The position numbers and the translations under genes were made by a program. A stretch of 44,743 nucleotides of DNA from NCBI RefSeq assembly GCF_001044395.1, contig NZ_JANU01000041.1, positions 1 through 44,743 of the forward strand, given 5' to 3'. This document shows positions 18,103 through 27,533 of this stretch, in pieces. Positions within the stretch are counted from its first letter, which is position 1. Every line of letters begins with the position of its first letter. The notes beneath the pieces were generated by a model that saw only the letters and a list, made by a program, of their open reading frames with translations, had not been told where the DNA came from and ran no database searches. The DNA is from Caenimonas sp. SL110 (lineage in GTDB: Bacteria; Pseudomonadota; Gammaproteobacteria; Burkholderiales; Burkholderiaceae_C).

Positions 18103-18690
18103 CTAGGCGTCCAACCACTTCAACTCACCCTGCCCCGCCTCGTTCAGCCGAACGACGAGTGCCTGCATGGCTGTGCCGTCGAGCATGAAATCGAACACCA
18201 CGGTGTCATCGTGGCTCACTGCCTTTAAGTCCGCCCCGGCCAGCTTCAACTCCCGGCGTACCAGGCCCTCCATCGAATACGGCACTGCGCACTTGAGCGC
18301 GACCAGCTCCACCTTTTCAATTTTCTGCGCCGTCAGCAGCGCTTGCGCAACCGCGTCGGTGTAGGCGCGCACAAGGCCGCCCGCACCCAGCTTCACGCCG
18401 CCGTAATACCTCACCACCGTAGCGAGGACGCCGTCCAGGTCTTGCCTGCGCAGCACCTCCAGCATCGGCCGACCTGCAGTGCCCGATGGCTCGCCGTCAT
18501 CATTGGCCGCCGACTGGCCGCCTGCCAGCAGCGCCCAGCAAACATGGGTCGCGCTCGGGTGCTCCAGCCGAAGCCTTGCAACGATGTTCAAGGCCTCGCC
18601 GCGATCACTGACCGACTGCACGCAGCCGATGAAACGACTCTTCCTGATGACCAGCTCGCTCGCAACGGGCTGCGCGATGCCAAACGCCAC
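18103..18690 (-). CDS. yigZ: YigZ/IMPACT family protein
   Basis: A 195-residue member of the YigZ (UPF0029/IMPACT) family. The N-terminal domain contains IRKSRFIGCVQSVSDRGEA, HVCWALLAGG, NDDGEPSGTAGRPML and the conserved VVRYYGGVKLGAGGLVRAY; a ferredoxin-like C-terminal domain follows. Eukaryotic IMPACT modulates translation control, but the bacterial role is unclear. The start is GTG at 18690, three bases after the hyi stop, so both genes form one unit. Confidence 0.9.
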   Translation of the reverse strand: MAFGIAQPVASELVIRKSRFIGCVQSVSDRGEALNIVARLRLEHPSATHVCWALLAGGQSAANDDGEPSGTAGRPMLEVLRRQDLDGVLATVVRYYGGVKLGAGGLVRAYTDAVAQALLTAQKIEKVELVALKCAVPYSMEGLVRRELKLAGADLKAVSHDDTVVFDFMLDGTAMQALVVRLNEAGQGELKWLDA

Positions 18691-18693
18691 CCG

Positions 18694-19503
18694 CTAGCGC
18701 CAGTTGTTCAACCAGCCCAATCCGGCCGACGTGCCGCCGGGCACCGAACCGCGGGCAGGGCGGTACTCACACCCGATCCAGCCGTCCCAGCCGCATTTGG
18801 CGGAGACCTCATCGATCACCTTGAAGAGGTAGGGATAGTTCATCTCGCCGATGTCGGGTTCATGGCGCTCGGGCACGCCCGCGATCTGCAAGTGCCCGAC
18901 CCGGCCTGTCGGCAGGTATTGACGGATCTTCATCGCGACGTCGCCTTCGACGATCTGGCAGTGGTACAGGTCCATCTGCACTTTCGCGTTGGGCGCATCG
19001 ATCTCGCCAAGCAGCTCGTGCGCGTGGTCCTGGCGATTGAGGAAAAACCCGGGAATGTCGCGCGTGTTGATCGGCTCCATCAGCACATCGACGCCTTGCC
19101 TGGCAGCCTGCTGCGCGGCCCAGCGCAGGTTTGCGACATAGGTGGGGCGCACGGCGGCGCGCTCAATTCCTGCTGGCACCAGTCCGGCCATCACATGGAT
19201 TCGCGGGCACTTCAAGGCATCTGCATAGCGCAGCGCCGACTCGATCCCCTGGCGGAACTCCGCTTCGCGACCCGGCAGGCAGGCGATGCCTCGCTCGCCC
19301 TTGTCCATATCACCCGGCGGCGCGTTGAACAGCACCTGCTGCAATCCATTGGACTCGAGACGTGCGGTGATTTCAGATGCATCAAACGCGTACGGAAACA
19401 TGAATTCCACGGCTCGGAAACCATCGCGCGCGGCCGCGTCGAATCGCTCGAGGAATTCGAGCTCCGGGTACATCATGGAAAGATTGGCGGCAAACCGGGG
19501 CAT
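18694..19503 (-). CDS. hyi: Hydroxypyruvate isomerase / 2-oxo-tetronate isomerase type sugar isomerase
   Basis: A 269-residue TIM-barrel isomerase of the Hyi/OtnI group, which interconverts hydroxypyruvate with tartronate semialdehyde or a related 2-oxo-sugar acid. Family motifs include [14 protein letters not shown] at the start, [22 protein letters not shown] (metal Glu), [14 protein letters not shown] and IGCEYRPA near the end. No glyoxylate carboligase (gcl) or tartronate-semialdehyde reductase gene is adjacent, so the pathway cannot be fixed from context. Paired with yigZ downstream. Confidence 0.85.
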   Translation of the reverse strand: MPRFAANLSMMYPELEFLERFDAAARDGFRAVEFMFPYAFDASEITARLESNGLQQVLFNAPPGDMDKGERGIACLPGREAEFRQGIESALRYADALKCPRIHVMAGLVPAGIERAAVRPTYVANLRWAAQQAARQGVDVLMEPINTRDIPGFFLNRQDHAHELLGEIDAPNAKVQMDLYHCQIVEGDVAMKIRQYLPTGRVGHLQIAGVPERHEPDIGEMNYPYLFKVIDEVSAKCGWDGWIGCEYRPARGSVPGGTSAGLGWLNNWR

Positions 19504-19537
19504 AGGTGCTCCTCGTCGGAGCCGCCAGCATACCGCC

Positions 19538-20875
19538 TCAGGCGAGACCCGCGAGGCGAAGGAGCAGGCCCGCCACCGCGCAGGCGGCGATCACCGGCAT
19601 CACACCCATCTTGAAACGCAAGAGGGCGAGCGCGGCAGCAGCAGCGATGGCCAGGCTGAACACATCGAGCTTGCCCGTCACAGGATGCCACGCGATATGC
19701 CCGAGAAAAAAGACACCCAGGCTCGCAATCACACCCACCACGGCGGCCGTGATGGCCGTCAGCGGCGCAGTGAACCTGAGGTTGCCGTGCGTCGCCTCCA
19801 CCAGCGGCCCACCCGCCAGGATGAACAGGAAAGACGGCAAAAAGGTGAACCAGGTGACGATGCTTGCTGCCAATGCCGCGCCCACGAATTGCATGCCGGG
19901 ACCCAGCACCTGTTGCGACCAGCCGCCGACAAATCCAACGAACGCAACAACCATGATGAGCGGACCCGGCGTGGTTTCGCCCAGCGCCAATCCGTCGATC
20001 ATCTGCGGCCCGGTCAGCCAATGGAAATGCTCGACCGCACCCTGGTACACATAGGGCAGCACCGCATAGGCGCCGCCGAACGTGAGCAGCGCAGCCTTGG
20101 TGAAAAACCAGCCCATCTGCGACAGGGTGTCGTCCCAGCCGCGCGTGGCGACCAGCACACCCATCGGAACCAGCCACAGCAGCGCGCCTGCGACCACCAC
20201 CGCCGCCAGTCGCGACGGCTTGAAACGCGCGTGTTCAGGGGTGGGCGTGTGGTCATCGATCACGAAGGGCTCGCCGGGTTCCAGCTTCGCGCTGGAGCCA
20301 TGTCCGCCCGCGCCTGCAAACTGGGTGGGCAGGTACCGTCCACCCAGCGCCCCGATGATCGCTGCTGCAAGCACCACGGCGGGAAACGGCACGCGCACGA
20401 TCGCTACCGCCACGAAGCTCGCGACAGCGATGAACCACAGCAGCGGCACGCGGCGAGGATGCTTGAGCGTGCGGCTCCCGATACGCCAGACCGCCTGCAA
20501 CACGATGGCTGCCACGGCCGGCTTGATGCCGTAGAAGATGCCTGCGACCCAGGCGACATCACCATAGGCCATGTAGACCCAGCTCAGGCCGATCAGGATG
20601 AACAGCGAGGGCAGCACAAACAGGGCGCCGGCCACCACCCCGCCCCAGGTTTTGTGCATCAACCAGCCGATGTAGGTCGCCAGTTGCTGCGCCTCCGGAC
20701 CGGGCAGCAGCATGCAGTAGTTGAGGGCATGCAGGAAGCGCCGCTCGGAGATCCAGCGCTTTTGCTCGACCAGTTCCCTGTGCATGATTGCAATCTGCCC
20801 GGCGGGTCCGCCAAAGCTGATGAACCCCAGGCGCAACCAGAAGCGAAGCGCCTGACCAAATGGAACTGCGCTCAT
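19538..20875 (-). CDS. chrA: Chromate efflux transporter ChrA
   Basis: A 445-residue inner-membrane CHR transporter of the long type: two homologous halves, each with the conserved segment near its start ([19 protein letters not shown] in half one, [20 protein letters not shown] in half two) and the PGP motif ([33 protein letters not shown]). It exports chromate from the cytoplasm. I use the ATG at 20875, which overlaps the chrB stop as ATGA. The longer frame upstream lies in chrB. Confidence 0.93.
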   Translation of the reverse strand: MSAVPFGQALRFWLRLGFISFGGPAGQIAIMHRELVEQKRWISERRFLHALNYCMLLPGPEAQQLATYIGWLMHKTWGGVVAGALFVLPSLFILIGLSWVYMAYGDVAWVAGIFYGIKPAVAAIVLQAVWRIGSRTLKHPRRVPLLWFIAVASFVAVAIVRVPFPAVVLAAAIIGALGGRYLPTQFAGAGGHGSSAKLEPGEPFVIDDHTPTPEHARFKPSRLAAVVVAGALLWLVPMGVLVATRGWDDTLSQMGWFFTKAALLTFGGAYAVLPYVYQGAVEHFHWLTGPQMIDGLALGETTPGPLIMVVAFVGFVGGWSQQVLGPGMQFVGAALAASIVTWFTFLPSFLFILAGGPLVEATHGNLRFTAPLTAITAAVVGVIASLGVFFLGHIAWHPVTGKLDVFSLAIAAAAALALLRFKMGVMPVIAACAVAGLLLRLAGLA

Positions 20876-21699
20876 GCGTTGCTTTCTTTCGTTGCTGGTA
20901 CCTGCCATGTATGGCGCTCGTTCGATGCACCCCTGCACCAGGCATAAAGCGCATCGTAGACCGGCATCGCAGCCGTCAGCATCGCGTGGTCGTCGGCGTA
21001 CAGCCGCGACAGACCCAGCGAGACCGCAAGCAGGCCCGCCGATTGCGGGGCGAGATTCAGGCGGTCGGTATCTGCCCCTCGCACGATCCTGGCGAGCGCT
21101 TCGAGTGCGCGGTCGCGAAGATCGAAAGCCTTGAGCAGCGCGTCAAAACTGCACTGGTCACCCTCGTGCGTGATCGGCGCATCGGCGATGTCATAGGGCA
21201 CCGCGCGCAGCCGCTGCGCCTCCTCAAAGACCTGGTCAGTCGGCACGTAGTGAAACCGTGCGTTCGGGTCGATGAAACGCGTGATGAGCCAAGGGCACGC
21301 AATGCGGTCGATCTTGGGACGCGCGCGGGTGATCCACTGCGATGGCGCCTGCCCCGTCACGCCCAGATCCGGACGCTTGCGAATGGTCGGCAAGCCCGCT
21401 TCGATGAGGCCTTCGATGCCGCCTTGCAGGAACCGGGCGTTCCAGCCGGCGGCGCGCAGCCCGGATGCAGCCTGCTCTCCGATCTCCAGGCCGTGCACGC
21501 AATAGACGACGACGTCGCCGGGCGGATGCGCTGCCACCAGATCGGCAACCGCGTCGGGCGCGCAGCGCAACGCGCCGGGCACCATGCGGTCACTCTCGGC
21601 AAAGCGCACGTCGCGTCTCACGTCGAGCAGCATGGGCGCACCGGGATGCCCGACGAGGTTCGAAAGTTCAGAAGGGGAGATGGAAAACGTTGATGGCAT
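20872..21699 (-). CDS. chrB: Chromate resistance protein ChrB with N-terminal rhodanese domain
   Basis: A 275-residue fusion. Residues ~5-100 form a rhodanese-like domain (MLLDVRRDVRFAES, and an active-site loop with VVYCVHGLEIGEQ, so the catalytic Cys is present). The C-terminal ~140 residues are the ChrB domain, with WITRARPKIDRIACPWLI, RFIDPNARFHYVP and HEGDQCSFDALL. ChrB proteins are reported as chromate-responsive regulators or accessory factors for ChrA. The ATG at 21699 is followed by a clean rhodanese start. Its stop overlaps chrA, giving a compact chrBA unit. Confidence 0.9.
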   Translation of the reverse strand: MPSTFSISPSELSNLVGHPGAPMLLDVRRDVRFAESDRMVPGALRCAPDAVADLVAAHPPGDVVVYCVHGLEIGEQAASGLRAAGWNARFLQGGIEGLIEAGLPTIRKRPDLGVTGQAPSQWITRARPKIDRIACPWLITRFIDPNARFHYVPTDQVFEEAQRLRAVPYDIADAPITHEGDQCSFDALLKAFDLRDRALEALARIVRGADTDRLNLAPQSAGLLAVSLGLSRLYADDHAMLTAAMPVYDALYAWCRGASNERHTWQVPATKESNA

Positions 21700-21824
21700 A
21701 GAGGTGTCCACGAAAAACTCCAACAAGGAAGTTGCCAGCGCTTGGACGGGACACCGTCTATCTCGGGAGACCGGGAGGCTGTGTTCCCGATGGGTCCGAT
21801 GCTAACCCAGGCACGGCCCTCACT

Positions 21825-22409
21825 TCAACCGCGCTCGAACCTGAACACTGCCGTGCTCGCACGGGCGTTCGGCATGAAACGCACTTCGCGGCCATCCTGC
21901 AAGCCGAATGCATCGAGGATGGAAAGGCGGTTGCGAGTGGCGAGCACCTCGAAGTCCTTGTAGGTGCCCACGCGAATGTTGGGCGTGTCGTACCACTGGT
22001 AGGGCAGGCGCCGGGTCACGGGCATGCGACCGCGCATCACGGCCAGGCGGTTGGGCCAATGCGCAAAATTGGGGAAGGCGACGATGCCTGTGCGACCGAC
22101 GCGCGCGGTTTCGACCAGCATCGTTTCTGTGTTGCGCAAGTGCTGGAGTGTGTCGACCTGCAGGACCACATCGAAGGACGAATCGTCGAACATCGACAGG
22201 CCTTCGTCCAGGTTCAGCTGGATCACATTGATGCCTCGCTTGACGCACGCGAGTACATTGGCATCGTCGATTTCAATGCCGTATCCGCTGCAGCCGCGCT
22301 CGCGCTGCAGGTAGTCGAGCATCGCGCCATCGCCGCAGCCCAGGTCCAGCACGCGTGAGCCCCTGGGCACCAGCGCTGCAATCGATTCCATCGCCTGGCG
22401 TTCGCTCAT
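21825..22409 (-). CDS. metW: Methionine biosynthesis protein MetW
   Basis: A 194-residue SAM-dependent methyltransferase-fold protein. Motifs include [12 protein letters not shown] (SAM-binding motif I), [17 protein letters not shown] and the MetW-specific [20 protein letters not shown]. MetW accompanies the MetX type that makes O-succinylhomoserine in many proteobacteria and is needed for full acyltransferase activity. The start overlaps the metX stop (ATGA), so synthesis should be coupled to metX and under the same riboswitch. Confidence 0.95.
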   Translation of the reverse strand: MSERQAMESIAALVPRGSRVLDLGCGDGAMLDYLQRERGCSGYGIEIDDANVLACVKRGINVIQLNLDEGLSMFDDSSFDVVLQVDTLQHLRNTETMLVETARVGRTGIVAFPNFAHWPNRLAVMRGRMPVTRRLPYQWYDTPNIRVGTYKDFEVLATRNRLSILDAFGLQDGREVRFMPNARASTAVFRFERG

Positions 22410-23545
22410 GCGGCCTCCAGTACGGTTTCAGCGGCAATGCGTTCGAAGTAGGCGCGCACCACCGACAGGTAGCGTGCGTCCTCCAGCAGGAATGCATCGT
22501 GGCCGTGGGGCGCGTCGATCTCTGCATAGCTCACGTCGCGGCGGTTGTCGAGCAGCGCTTTGACCAGCTCGCGGCTGCGCGATGGCGCGAAACGCCAGTC
22601 GGTCGTGAAGCTCACCAGCAGGAACTTCGCCTGCACTTGTGCGAACGCGCGGGTCAGGCTGCCGTCGTGCTTGAGCGCCGGGTCGAAGTAGTCGAGCGCG
22701 CGGGTGATGAGCAGGTAGGTGTTGGCGTCGAAATAGTCGCTGAACTTGTCGCCCTGGTAGCGCAGGTAGCTTTCGATCTGGAACTCCACGTCCTGCGTGG
22801 TGTAGCGCACGTCGCTGGCGTTTTGCAGCTGCCGCCCGAATTTTTCATTCATCACGTCGTCAGACAGGTACGTGATGTGGCCGATCATGCGCGCGATGCG
22901 CAAACCGCGTTTCGGCACGACGCCATGCTCGTAGAAATGCCCGCCGTGAAAATCCGGGTCGGTGACGATGGCGCGGCGCGCGACTTCGTTGAATGCGATG
23001 TTTTCTGCCGTGAGGTTGGGCGCGCTGGCAACCACCACCGCATGGCGCACCCGATCGGGATACTGCAATGTCCACGACAACGCCTGCATGCCGCCCAGGC
23101 TGCCGCCCATCACGGCAGCCAACGTACTGATGCCCAACCCATCCAGCAGGCGCGCCTGGGCGTCGACCCAGTCTTCGACGGTGACGACCGGGAAATCGGC
23201 GCCATAGACCTTGCCCGTATCCGGGTTCACATCCATCGGGCCGGTTGAGCCAAAGCAGGAGCCCAGGTTGTTGACGCCGATGACGAAGAACCGGCGGGTG
23301 TCCACCGGCTTGCCCGGGCCGATCATCGTGTCCCACCAGCCTTCGGAGTTGGGCTGGCCTTCATAGACGCCCGCCACATGGTGCGAGGCATTCAGTGCAT
23401 GGCAAATCAGCACCGCGTTGCTCTTGTCGGCATTGAGCGTGCCGTAGGTTTCGTAGGCAAGCGCGTAGTCGCGAACCGACGCACCGCTGCGAAGTGGCAA
23501 GGGCGCTTCAAAGGACATCAACTGCGAAACAGCAACCAGCGTCAT
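22406..23545 (-). CDS. metX: Homoserine O-acyltransferase MetX (probably succinyl type)
   Basis: Acylates homoserine in the first committed step of methionine synthesis. The 379-residue protein has the alpha/beta hydrolase fold with [29 protein letters not shown], the nucleophile elbow MGGSLGG (Ser149) and a late GHDAFLLE carrying the catalytic His. Linkage to metW suggests use of succinyl-CoA, although acetyl-CoA cannot be excluded. Starts at 23545 or 23518 are both possible; neither has a clear Shine-Dalgarno sequence. The leader contains a promoter, a SAM-II-like aptamer and a terminator immediately before the start. Confidence 0.93.
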   Translation of the reverse strand: MTLVAVSQLMSFEAPLPLRSGASVRDYALAYETYGTLNADKSNAVLICHALNASHHVAGVYEGQPNSEGWWDTMIGPGKPVDTRRFFVIGVNNLGSCFGSTGPMDVNPDTGKVYGADFPVVTVEDWVDAQARLLDGLGISTLAAVMGGSLGGMQALSWTLQYPDRVRHAVVVASAPNLTAENIAFNEVARRAIVTDPDFHGGHFYEHGVVPKRGLRIARMIGHITYLSDDVMNEKFGRQLQNASDVRYTTQDVEFQIESYLRYQGDKFSDYFDANTYLLITRALDYFDPALKHDGSLTRAFAQVQAKFLLVSFTTDWRFAPSRSRELVKALLDNRRDVSYAEIDAPHGHDAFLLEDARYLSVVRAYFERIAAETVLEAA

Positions 23546-23551
23546 GGCAAG

Positions 23552-23588
23552 AAAAATCCCGGCGTCGCCAAAGAAGCGAGGCCGGGAT
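23552..23588 (-). terminator. Leader terminator just upstream of metX
   Basis: On the minus strand an 8-bp stem ATCCCGGC/GCCGGGAT, one mismatch, then a 4-bp stem with a seven-base loop are followed directly by TTTTT. It ends only seven bases before the metX ATG. No gene on this strand lies upstream to need a terminator, so it should act as the off-switch of the leader. Confidence 0.8.
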
Positions 23589-23597
23589 GCACTGGCT

Positions 23598-23650
23598 GTC
23601 TTTAGCTGAATTTATTGAGCGCCCGCAAGCTGAGGCAAATCGGCGCTGGA
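23598..23650 (-). promoter_or_regulatory. SAM-II-like riboswitch aptamer controlling metX-metW
   Basis: The transcript (minus strand) reads AGCGCC-GATTTG...CTTGCG-GGCGCT-CAATAAAT-TCAGCTAAAG. This has the SAM-II layout: a P1 stem (AGCGCC at 23642-23647 pairs with GGCGCT at 23618-23623), a loop beginning GATTT, and a 3' tail with AATAAAT followed by GCTAAA, which folds back into the loop as a pseudoknot. SAM-II elements sense S-adenosylmethionine before methionine genes, mainly in alphaproteobacteria. Position, gene and a following terminator all fit. The exact P2 pairing is not obvious by eye. Confidence 0.75.
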
Positions 23651-23654
23651 TGCC

Positions 23655-23663
23655 AGTATATCA
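23655..23663 (-). promoter_or_regulatory. Extended -10 promoter for metX-metW
   Basis: TGATATACT on the minus strand is an extended -10 element (TGN followed by TATACT). Initiation about seven bases downstream would place the transcript start right at the 5' edge of the riboswitch P1 stem. No strong -35 box is present, which is common for extended -10 promoters. Confidence 0.6.
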
Positions 23664-23725
23664 ACGCATATCCCAATTGCATGATTCATGTCGGCGCACG
23701 TTTCTGGCGCAGTTTTTGCTTGTTT

Positions 23726-23742
23726 TTGGTGCGCGTCGTGCT
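23726..23742 (+). promoter_or_regulatory. Possible sigma-54 promoter of amtB
   Basis: TTGGTGCG-CGTC-GTGCT keeps the invariant GG and GC pairs ten bases apart expected for -24/-12 promoters, with moderate agreement elsewhere. It would start transcription about 40 bases before the amtB ATG. Ammonium transporter genes are commonly under NtrC/sigma-54, which is the reason to consider it. Confidence 0.35.
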
Positions 23743-23792
23743 GGCCGCACAGAAGCGCACCAATTCATTGCAAAACATCCATCGGAGGGGAT

Positions 23793-24995
23793 ATGGAAGC
23801 ACTAAAACAGGGCTCGGATGCCTTGTTCATCTTGCTGGGCGGCATCATGGTGCTGGCCATGCATGCAGGTTTCGCGTTCCTGGAACTGGGAACCGTGCGC
23901 AAGAAGAACCAGGTCAATGCGCTGGTGAAGATCCTTGTGGACTTCTCGGTATCTACCGTCGTCTATTTCGCAGTCGGTTATGGCGTGGCCTACGGGACGA
24001 GCTTTTTCATTGGCGCGGAGCAACTGGCTGCGAAAAACGGCTACGACCTGGTGAAGTTTTTCTTTCTGCTCACCTTTGCGGCGGCCATCCCCGCCATCAT
24101 TTCAGGGGGCATTGCGGAGCGCGCCAGGTTCGGCCCGCAGCTCATCGCGACCGCGGTGATCGTGGGCTTCGTCTATCCGCTGTTTGAAGGTATCGCGTGG
24201 AACCAGGCATTCGGCGTGCAGGCCTGGATCAAGTCGGTCACCGGCCAGGAGTTCCACGACTTCGCAGGCTCGGTCGTCGTCCATGCCATGGGCGGCTGGC
24301 TCGCGCTTCCTGCAGTGATCCTGCTGGGCGCCCGCAGCAATCGCTACCGCAAGGACGGCGCGATCTCGGCGCATCCGCCGTCCAACATCCCCTTCCTGGC
24401 GCTCGGCGCATGGATTCTGACGGTGGGCTGGTTCGGCTTCAACGTGATGAGCGCGCAGACCATCGACAAGATTTCGGGGCTCGTCGCAGTGAACTCGCTG
24501 ATGGCCATGGCCGGCGGGACGTTGGCAGCCACACTCATCGGCCGCAACGACCCGGGCTTCGTGCACAACGGCCCGCTCGCCGGGCTGGTCGCGGTTTGCG
24601 CAGGCTCCGACCTGATGCACCCGCTGGGCGCGCTGGTCGTGGGCGCGATTGCGGGCGCGATCTTCGTGGGCATGTTCACACTGACCCAGAACAAATGGAA
24701 GATCGATGACGTGCTGGGCGTGTGGCCGCTGCACGGGCTTTGCGGCGCATGGGGCGGTATCGCTGCGGGAATCTTTGGCCTGAAGGCATTCGGCGGGCTG
24801 GGCGGCGTGAGCCTGCTGGCGCAGTTGATCGGAACCTTGCTCGGCGTTGCGTGGGCGCTGCTCGCGGGATTTGCGGTCTACGGAACCATCAAGGCCCTGC
24901 TGGGCCTGCGCCTGTCGGCTGAAGATGAATACGCAGGCGCAGACATTTCGATTCACCGCATCGGCTCGACACCGGAGCGCGAAGTCAACTGGTAG
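23793..24995 (+). CDS. amtB: Ammonium transporter Amt
   Basis: A 400-residue inner-membrane channel that conducts ammonium/ammonia when external nitrogen is low. It has about 11 helices and family motifs: FLELGTVRKKNQVNALVK, FDFAGSVVVH-like (HDFAGSVVVHAMGGWLALP) with the pore His, GWFGFNVMSA, and the second pore His in WPLHGLCGAWGG. It lacks a cleavable signal peptide, unlike E. coli AmtB. The start has GGAGGGG seven bases upstream. No glnK/PII gene is next to it, which is unusual. Its last 11 bases overlap the convergent doxX gene. Confidence 0.93.
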   Translation: MEALKQGSDALFILLGGIMVLAMHAGFAFLELGTVRKKNQVNALVKILVDFSVSTVVYFAVGYGVAYGTSFFIGAEQLAAKNGYDLVKFFFLLTFAAAIPAIISGGIAERARFGPQLIATAVIVGFVYPLFEGIAWNQAFGVQAWIKSVTGQEFHDFAGSVVVHAMGGWLALPAVILLGARSNRYRKDGAISAHPPSNIPFLALGAWILTVGWFGFNVMSAQTIDKISGLVAVNSLMAMAGGTLAATLIGRNDPGFVHNGPLAGLVAVCAGSDLMHPLGALVVGAIAGAIFVGMFTLTQNKWKIDDVLGVWPLHGLCGAWGGIAAGIFGLKAFGGLGGVSLLAQLIGTLLGVAWALLAGFAVYGTIKALLGLRLSAEDEYAGADISIHRIGSTPEREVNW

Positions 24996-25476
24996 CGCGA
25001 GGCAAGGCGGGATCGCCCGACCGGCGAGGCAGCAACAGGCGCTCCAGAGACCACGAGCCGGGGCCGAAGATGGCCAGACCCGCCAGCAACGAGCCCCAGA
25101 AGATGTGTTGCTGCAACGCCGCCGGCGCAATCTCACTGAGCGAGATGACCGCAACCGCGTTCACCACGAACAGTCCGAGCGCAGCAAAACGCCCGCCAAG
25201 TCCGAGCACCAGCATCACCGGCAACACCAGCTCGCCTGCTGTTCCTGCCAGGGCCGCCATCGCGGGCGACAGGAGCGGCACCTTGTATTCATCGGCGAAG
25301 AGAGCCAGCGTCGTGTCCCAATCGCGGATCTTGGTCAGGCCTGACAGAAAGAAGGCTTGCGCCAGATACACACGCGCTGCCAGCGCGGCCAGGGGTTGCA
25401 GGGATTCCAGCGCACCACTGAGCAATCGCCAGGCCCTGCGTACGGGCTGGACAAGAGGTTGGGCGGCAATGGACAT
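24985..25476 (-). CDS. DoxX family membrane protein of the bufferin operon
   Basis: A 163-residue inner-membrane protein with four predicted helices and the DoxX signature near helix 1 (ARVYLAQAFFLSGLTKIRDW). DoxX proteins are linked to quinone or thiol redox chemistry, but their exact role is open. It is the last gene of bufA-bufB-bufC-doxX, 21 bases after bufC. A DoxX member is a recurrent fourth partner of DUF2282/DUF692/DUF2063 operons, which supports membership in the copper-buffering unit. Confidence 0.85.
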   Translation of the reverse strand: MSIAAQPLVQPVRRAWRLLSGALESLQPLAALAARVYLAQAFFLSGLTKIRDWDTTLALFADEYKVPLLSPAMAALAGTAGELVLPVMLVLGLGGRFAALGLFVVNAVAVISLSEIAPAALQQHIFWGSLLAGLAIFGPGSWSLERLLLPRRSGDPALPRATS

Positions 25477-25497
25477 AGAGGCTCCTTGGTAATTTGT

Positions 25498-26256
25498 TCA
25501 GCGATGTGCGACCGCCATGAGCAGGCCCTGCTGCACGGCGCGCACAAGCCATGCGTTGAAGTCCAGATCCGGCGCGGCCAGCAATGAGTCGGCCAGTGAG
25601 CGGTGATCCCGCAACGCAGCGATAAAGCTCGCCTCGCCGTCGGCGCACGCGCGAAACCGCGGGGTCCAGCCATCTCGCCAGATGAGGGCTGCCTGGGGCG
25701 CTTCGCCGTGCACGCGCGTTGACCGATGCTCGATCATCGAAACAACGGGATAGGTACTGCGGACCAGACCGGTCGCAGGCGCCAGCACCAGCGTGAGCAA
25801 CTGAGGATCGCGATCGGCCAGCACCTGGAAAGAGGCCGCGTCACGTGCAGCGTCAGGTGCATCGCCCGTGCGATGCAGCAACCACTCCACGCGCGCCACA
25901 TCGGCAATGCCGGGCTCGTCGGCACACAGTTCACTGATCGATTCGATCAATGCCGGCAAGCCGCCGCCCCACTGCGCCACGTCGCCAAGAGTGGGGGGAT
26001 CCGCGCGCCAAAGACGCACCGCGAGCCGCTTGAAAGTGGCGTCGCCCAGAATCTGCGCAGTGACCGGATAGACCGCGCACAAGGCGCGCTGCGCAAGCTC
26101 GATGCCATTGCTGCGATAGGCGAGCAATCCACGCTGCCAAAGCGGATGCCGTGCGAGCAAGTTTGCATCGGCGACAAAGGCGATCGCCCGATCATGCGCA
26201 GGAAGCATGAGCGCCTGAACCATCTGGCGCTGCTGGCTCGCAAGGCAAAACGTCAT
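25498..26256 (-). CDS. bufC: DUF2063 partner protein of a MNIO enzyme (BufC/HvfC-like)
   Basis: A 252-residue protein of the DUF2063 'putative DNA-binding domain' family, e.g. [22 protein letters not shown] and WLVRAVQQG at the end. In characterised bufferin and HvfABC systems the DUF2063 protein is the partner that delivers the precursor peptide to the DUF692 enzyme, despite the older DNA-binding label. The ATG at 26256 overlaps the bufB stop (ATGA), implying coupled synthesis. The symbol is given by synteny and family. Confidence 0.85.
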   Translation of the reverse strand: MTFCLASQQRQMVQALMLPAHDRAIAFVADANLLARHPLWQRGLLAYRSNGIELAQRALCAVYPVTAQILGDATFKRLAVRLWRADPPTLGDVAQWGGGLPALIESISELCADEPGIADVARVEWLLHRTGDAPDAARDAASFQVLADRDPQLLTLVLAPATGLVRSTYPVVSMIEHRSTRVHGEAPQAALIWRDGWTPRFRACADGEASFIAALRDHRSLADSLLAAPDLDFNAWLVRAVQQGLLMAVAHR

Positions 26257-27110
26257 GCGGCGACCTGCATGGATTGCTGCGCGATGACGAGGGCCTTGCC
26301 GGCTTCTCCCAGCAGCACGCCCAGCGCTGGCACGCCCGTGTCCCATTCGACAAGTGCAGGCACATCACCAAACCGCATGACGGCGTGACGGTACAAGTCC
26401 CACACATCATCGGCCACGATGCTGCCGTGATCATCGATCACGATCTCAGGCGTGCGGCAATGACCGGCCAGGTGAATCTCTGCGACATCGCCGGGGTTGA
26501 TGGCATCGAGCCAGCGCTTGCAGGACACCAAAGGATCGGCATCGCTGCCACCCATGCCGGCATTGAGCGCATTGACGTAGATATTGTTCAGGTCCACCAG
26601 CAAACTGCAGCCCGTGCGTGTCGCCAGCTGCGAGAGGAATTCGGTTTCGCTACGGTCGCTGCCCATGAACTCGACGTAGGAAGACAGATTCTCGACCAGC
26701 AACGAGCGCTTCAGGCGATCCTGCACGCGCTGGACGTTGGAGCACAGAGCATCGAGTGCGCTGTCGTTGAATGGCAGGGGAAGAAGATCGGCGGCATGGA
26801 CGCAGCGCCCGGCCCATTGCGCGCGCGCGAAGCAGGCGTGGTCGCTGACGCGCACAGGTTCTATGCGCTCGACCAGGCGCTGCAGTCGATCGAGGTGCCA
26901 GGCGTCAACGCCCTCGGCCGAACCGAGGGCCAGGCCAACGCCATGCAAACTGATGGCGTAGTCACGTCGACCGTGCTCAAGCACTGCGAGCGCCGCACCA
27001 CCTTCGCCAAAAAAATTCTCCGAGTGAACTTCCAGGAAGCCAAGCGATGGCTGCTCGCGCAACAGCTCTTCGTAGTGCGGATGGCGCCAGCCGATGCCGA
27101 TGGCAGTCAA
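26253..27110 (-). CDS. bufB: DUF692 multinuclear non-heme iron oxidative (MNIO) enzyme, BufB/HvfB-like
   Basis: A 285-residue TIM-barrel enzyme that in related systems modifies cysteines of a small precursor peptide. Metal-ligand regions are visible: [63 protein letters not shown] and LVEWDTGVP. The start is TTG at 27110, six bases after GGGAG; no ATG fits the conserved N-terminus ([16 protein letters not shown]). It lies 33 bases after bufA. Its likely substrate is therefore the BufA peptide encoded just upstream. Confidence 0.9.
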   Translation of the reverse strand: MTAIGIGWRHPHYEELLREQPSLGFLEVHSENFFGEGGAALAVLEHGRRDYAISLHGVGLALGSAEGVDAWHLDRLQRLVERIEPVRVSDHACFARAQWAGRCVHAADLLPLPFNDSALDALCSNVQRVQDRLKRSLLVENLSSYVEFMGSDRSETEFLSQLATRTGCSLLVDLNNIYVNALNAGMGGSDADPLVSCKRWLDAINPGDVAEIHLAGHCRTPEIVIDDHGSIVADDVWDLYRHAVMRFGDVPALVEWDTGVPALGVLLGEAGKALVIAQQSMQVAA

Positions 27111-27143
27111 GTGCGGCTCCCTGGATCTCGCAAATGGCGCGGC

Positions 27144-27419
27144 TCAGGCCTTCTTCGCCTTCATCTTCGCTTCGTCGGCGGACATGCCATTCATGGTCTT
27201 GCAGGTGCCCTTTGCAACATATTTCCATTCGGCTGCGTCGTCGCTCACCTTGGCCTGCCCAGCGCACGAATGCGAGCCGGTGAGGTTGGCGCAATCGTTC
27301 ATGCCTGCCTTGGCGATGCCATAGCACTTCTCTTTTTCCTGCGCTGCAGCTGGCGTCGCGACAAGCAGGGTGGACAACAGGGATGCTGCGGCTGCAGCGA
27401 CGAGGGCACGTTGGTTCAT
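27144..27419 (-). CDS. bufA: Bufferin-type periplasmic metallophore precursor (DUF2282, BufA)
   Basis: A 91-residue exported peptide. Residues 1-26 are a signal peptide ending PAAA. The mature part has four cysteines (Cys32, 43, 52, 73) in the DUF2282 pattern [16 protein letters not shown]...SHSCAGQ...GTCKTM. In characterised bufferins the cysteines are modified by the DUF692 enzyme to thiooxazole-type groups that bind copper in the periplasm. The ATG at 27419 has GGAG ten bases upstream. It heads the operon, with an ECF-type promoter candidate about 70 bases upstream. Copper as ligand is inferred from family, not proven here. Confidence 0.88.
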   Translation of the reverse strand: MNQRALVAAAAASLLSTLLVATPAAAQEKEKCYGIAKAGMNDCANLTGSHSCAGQAKVSDDAAEWKYVAKGTCKTMNGMSADEAKMKAKKA

Positions 27420-27487
27420 GGAAGCTCCAGTGATTGAAAGGTTGAACAACAACCAGGGCGCCTGCAATCAAGATCCGCTGGTTGCAG

Positions 27488-27517
27488 CTTGGTCAGCGCT
27501 GCGGCGGCGTTCTTACA
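27488..27517 (-). promoter_or_regulatory. Candidate ECF-sigma promoter of the bufferin operon
   Basis: On the minus strand, TGTAAGA (27511-27517) and GACCAAG (27488-27494) are separated by exactly 16 bases, in -35/-10 position and leaving a ~60-base leader before bufA. The same two heptamers with the same 16-base spacing lie before tlpA, next to the sigma factor gene; the spacers themselves are unrelated. Confidence 0.65.
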
Positions 27518-27533
27518 CACGAAAAACAATTTT

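Noticed and set aside
18343..19614. 423-residue plus-strand frame over yigZ and hyi
   Set aside because: It is antisense to two clearly recognised proteins and lacks any domain.
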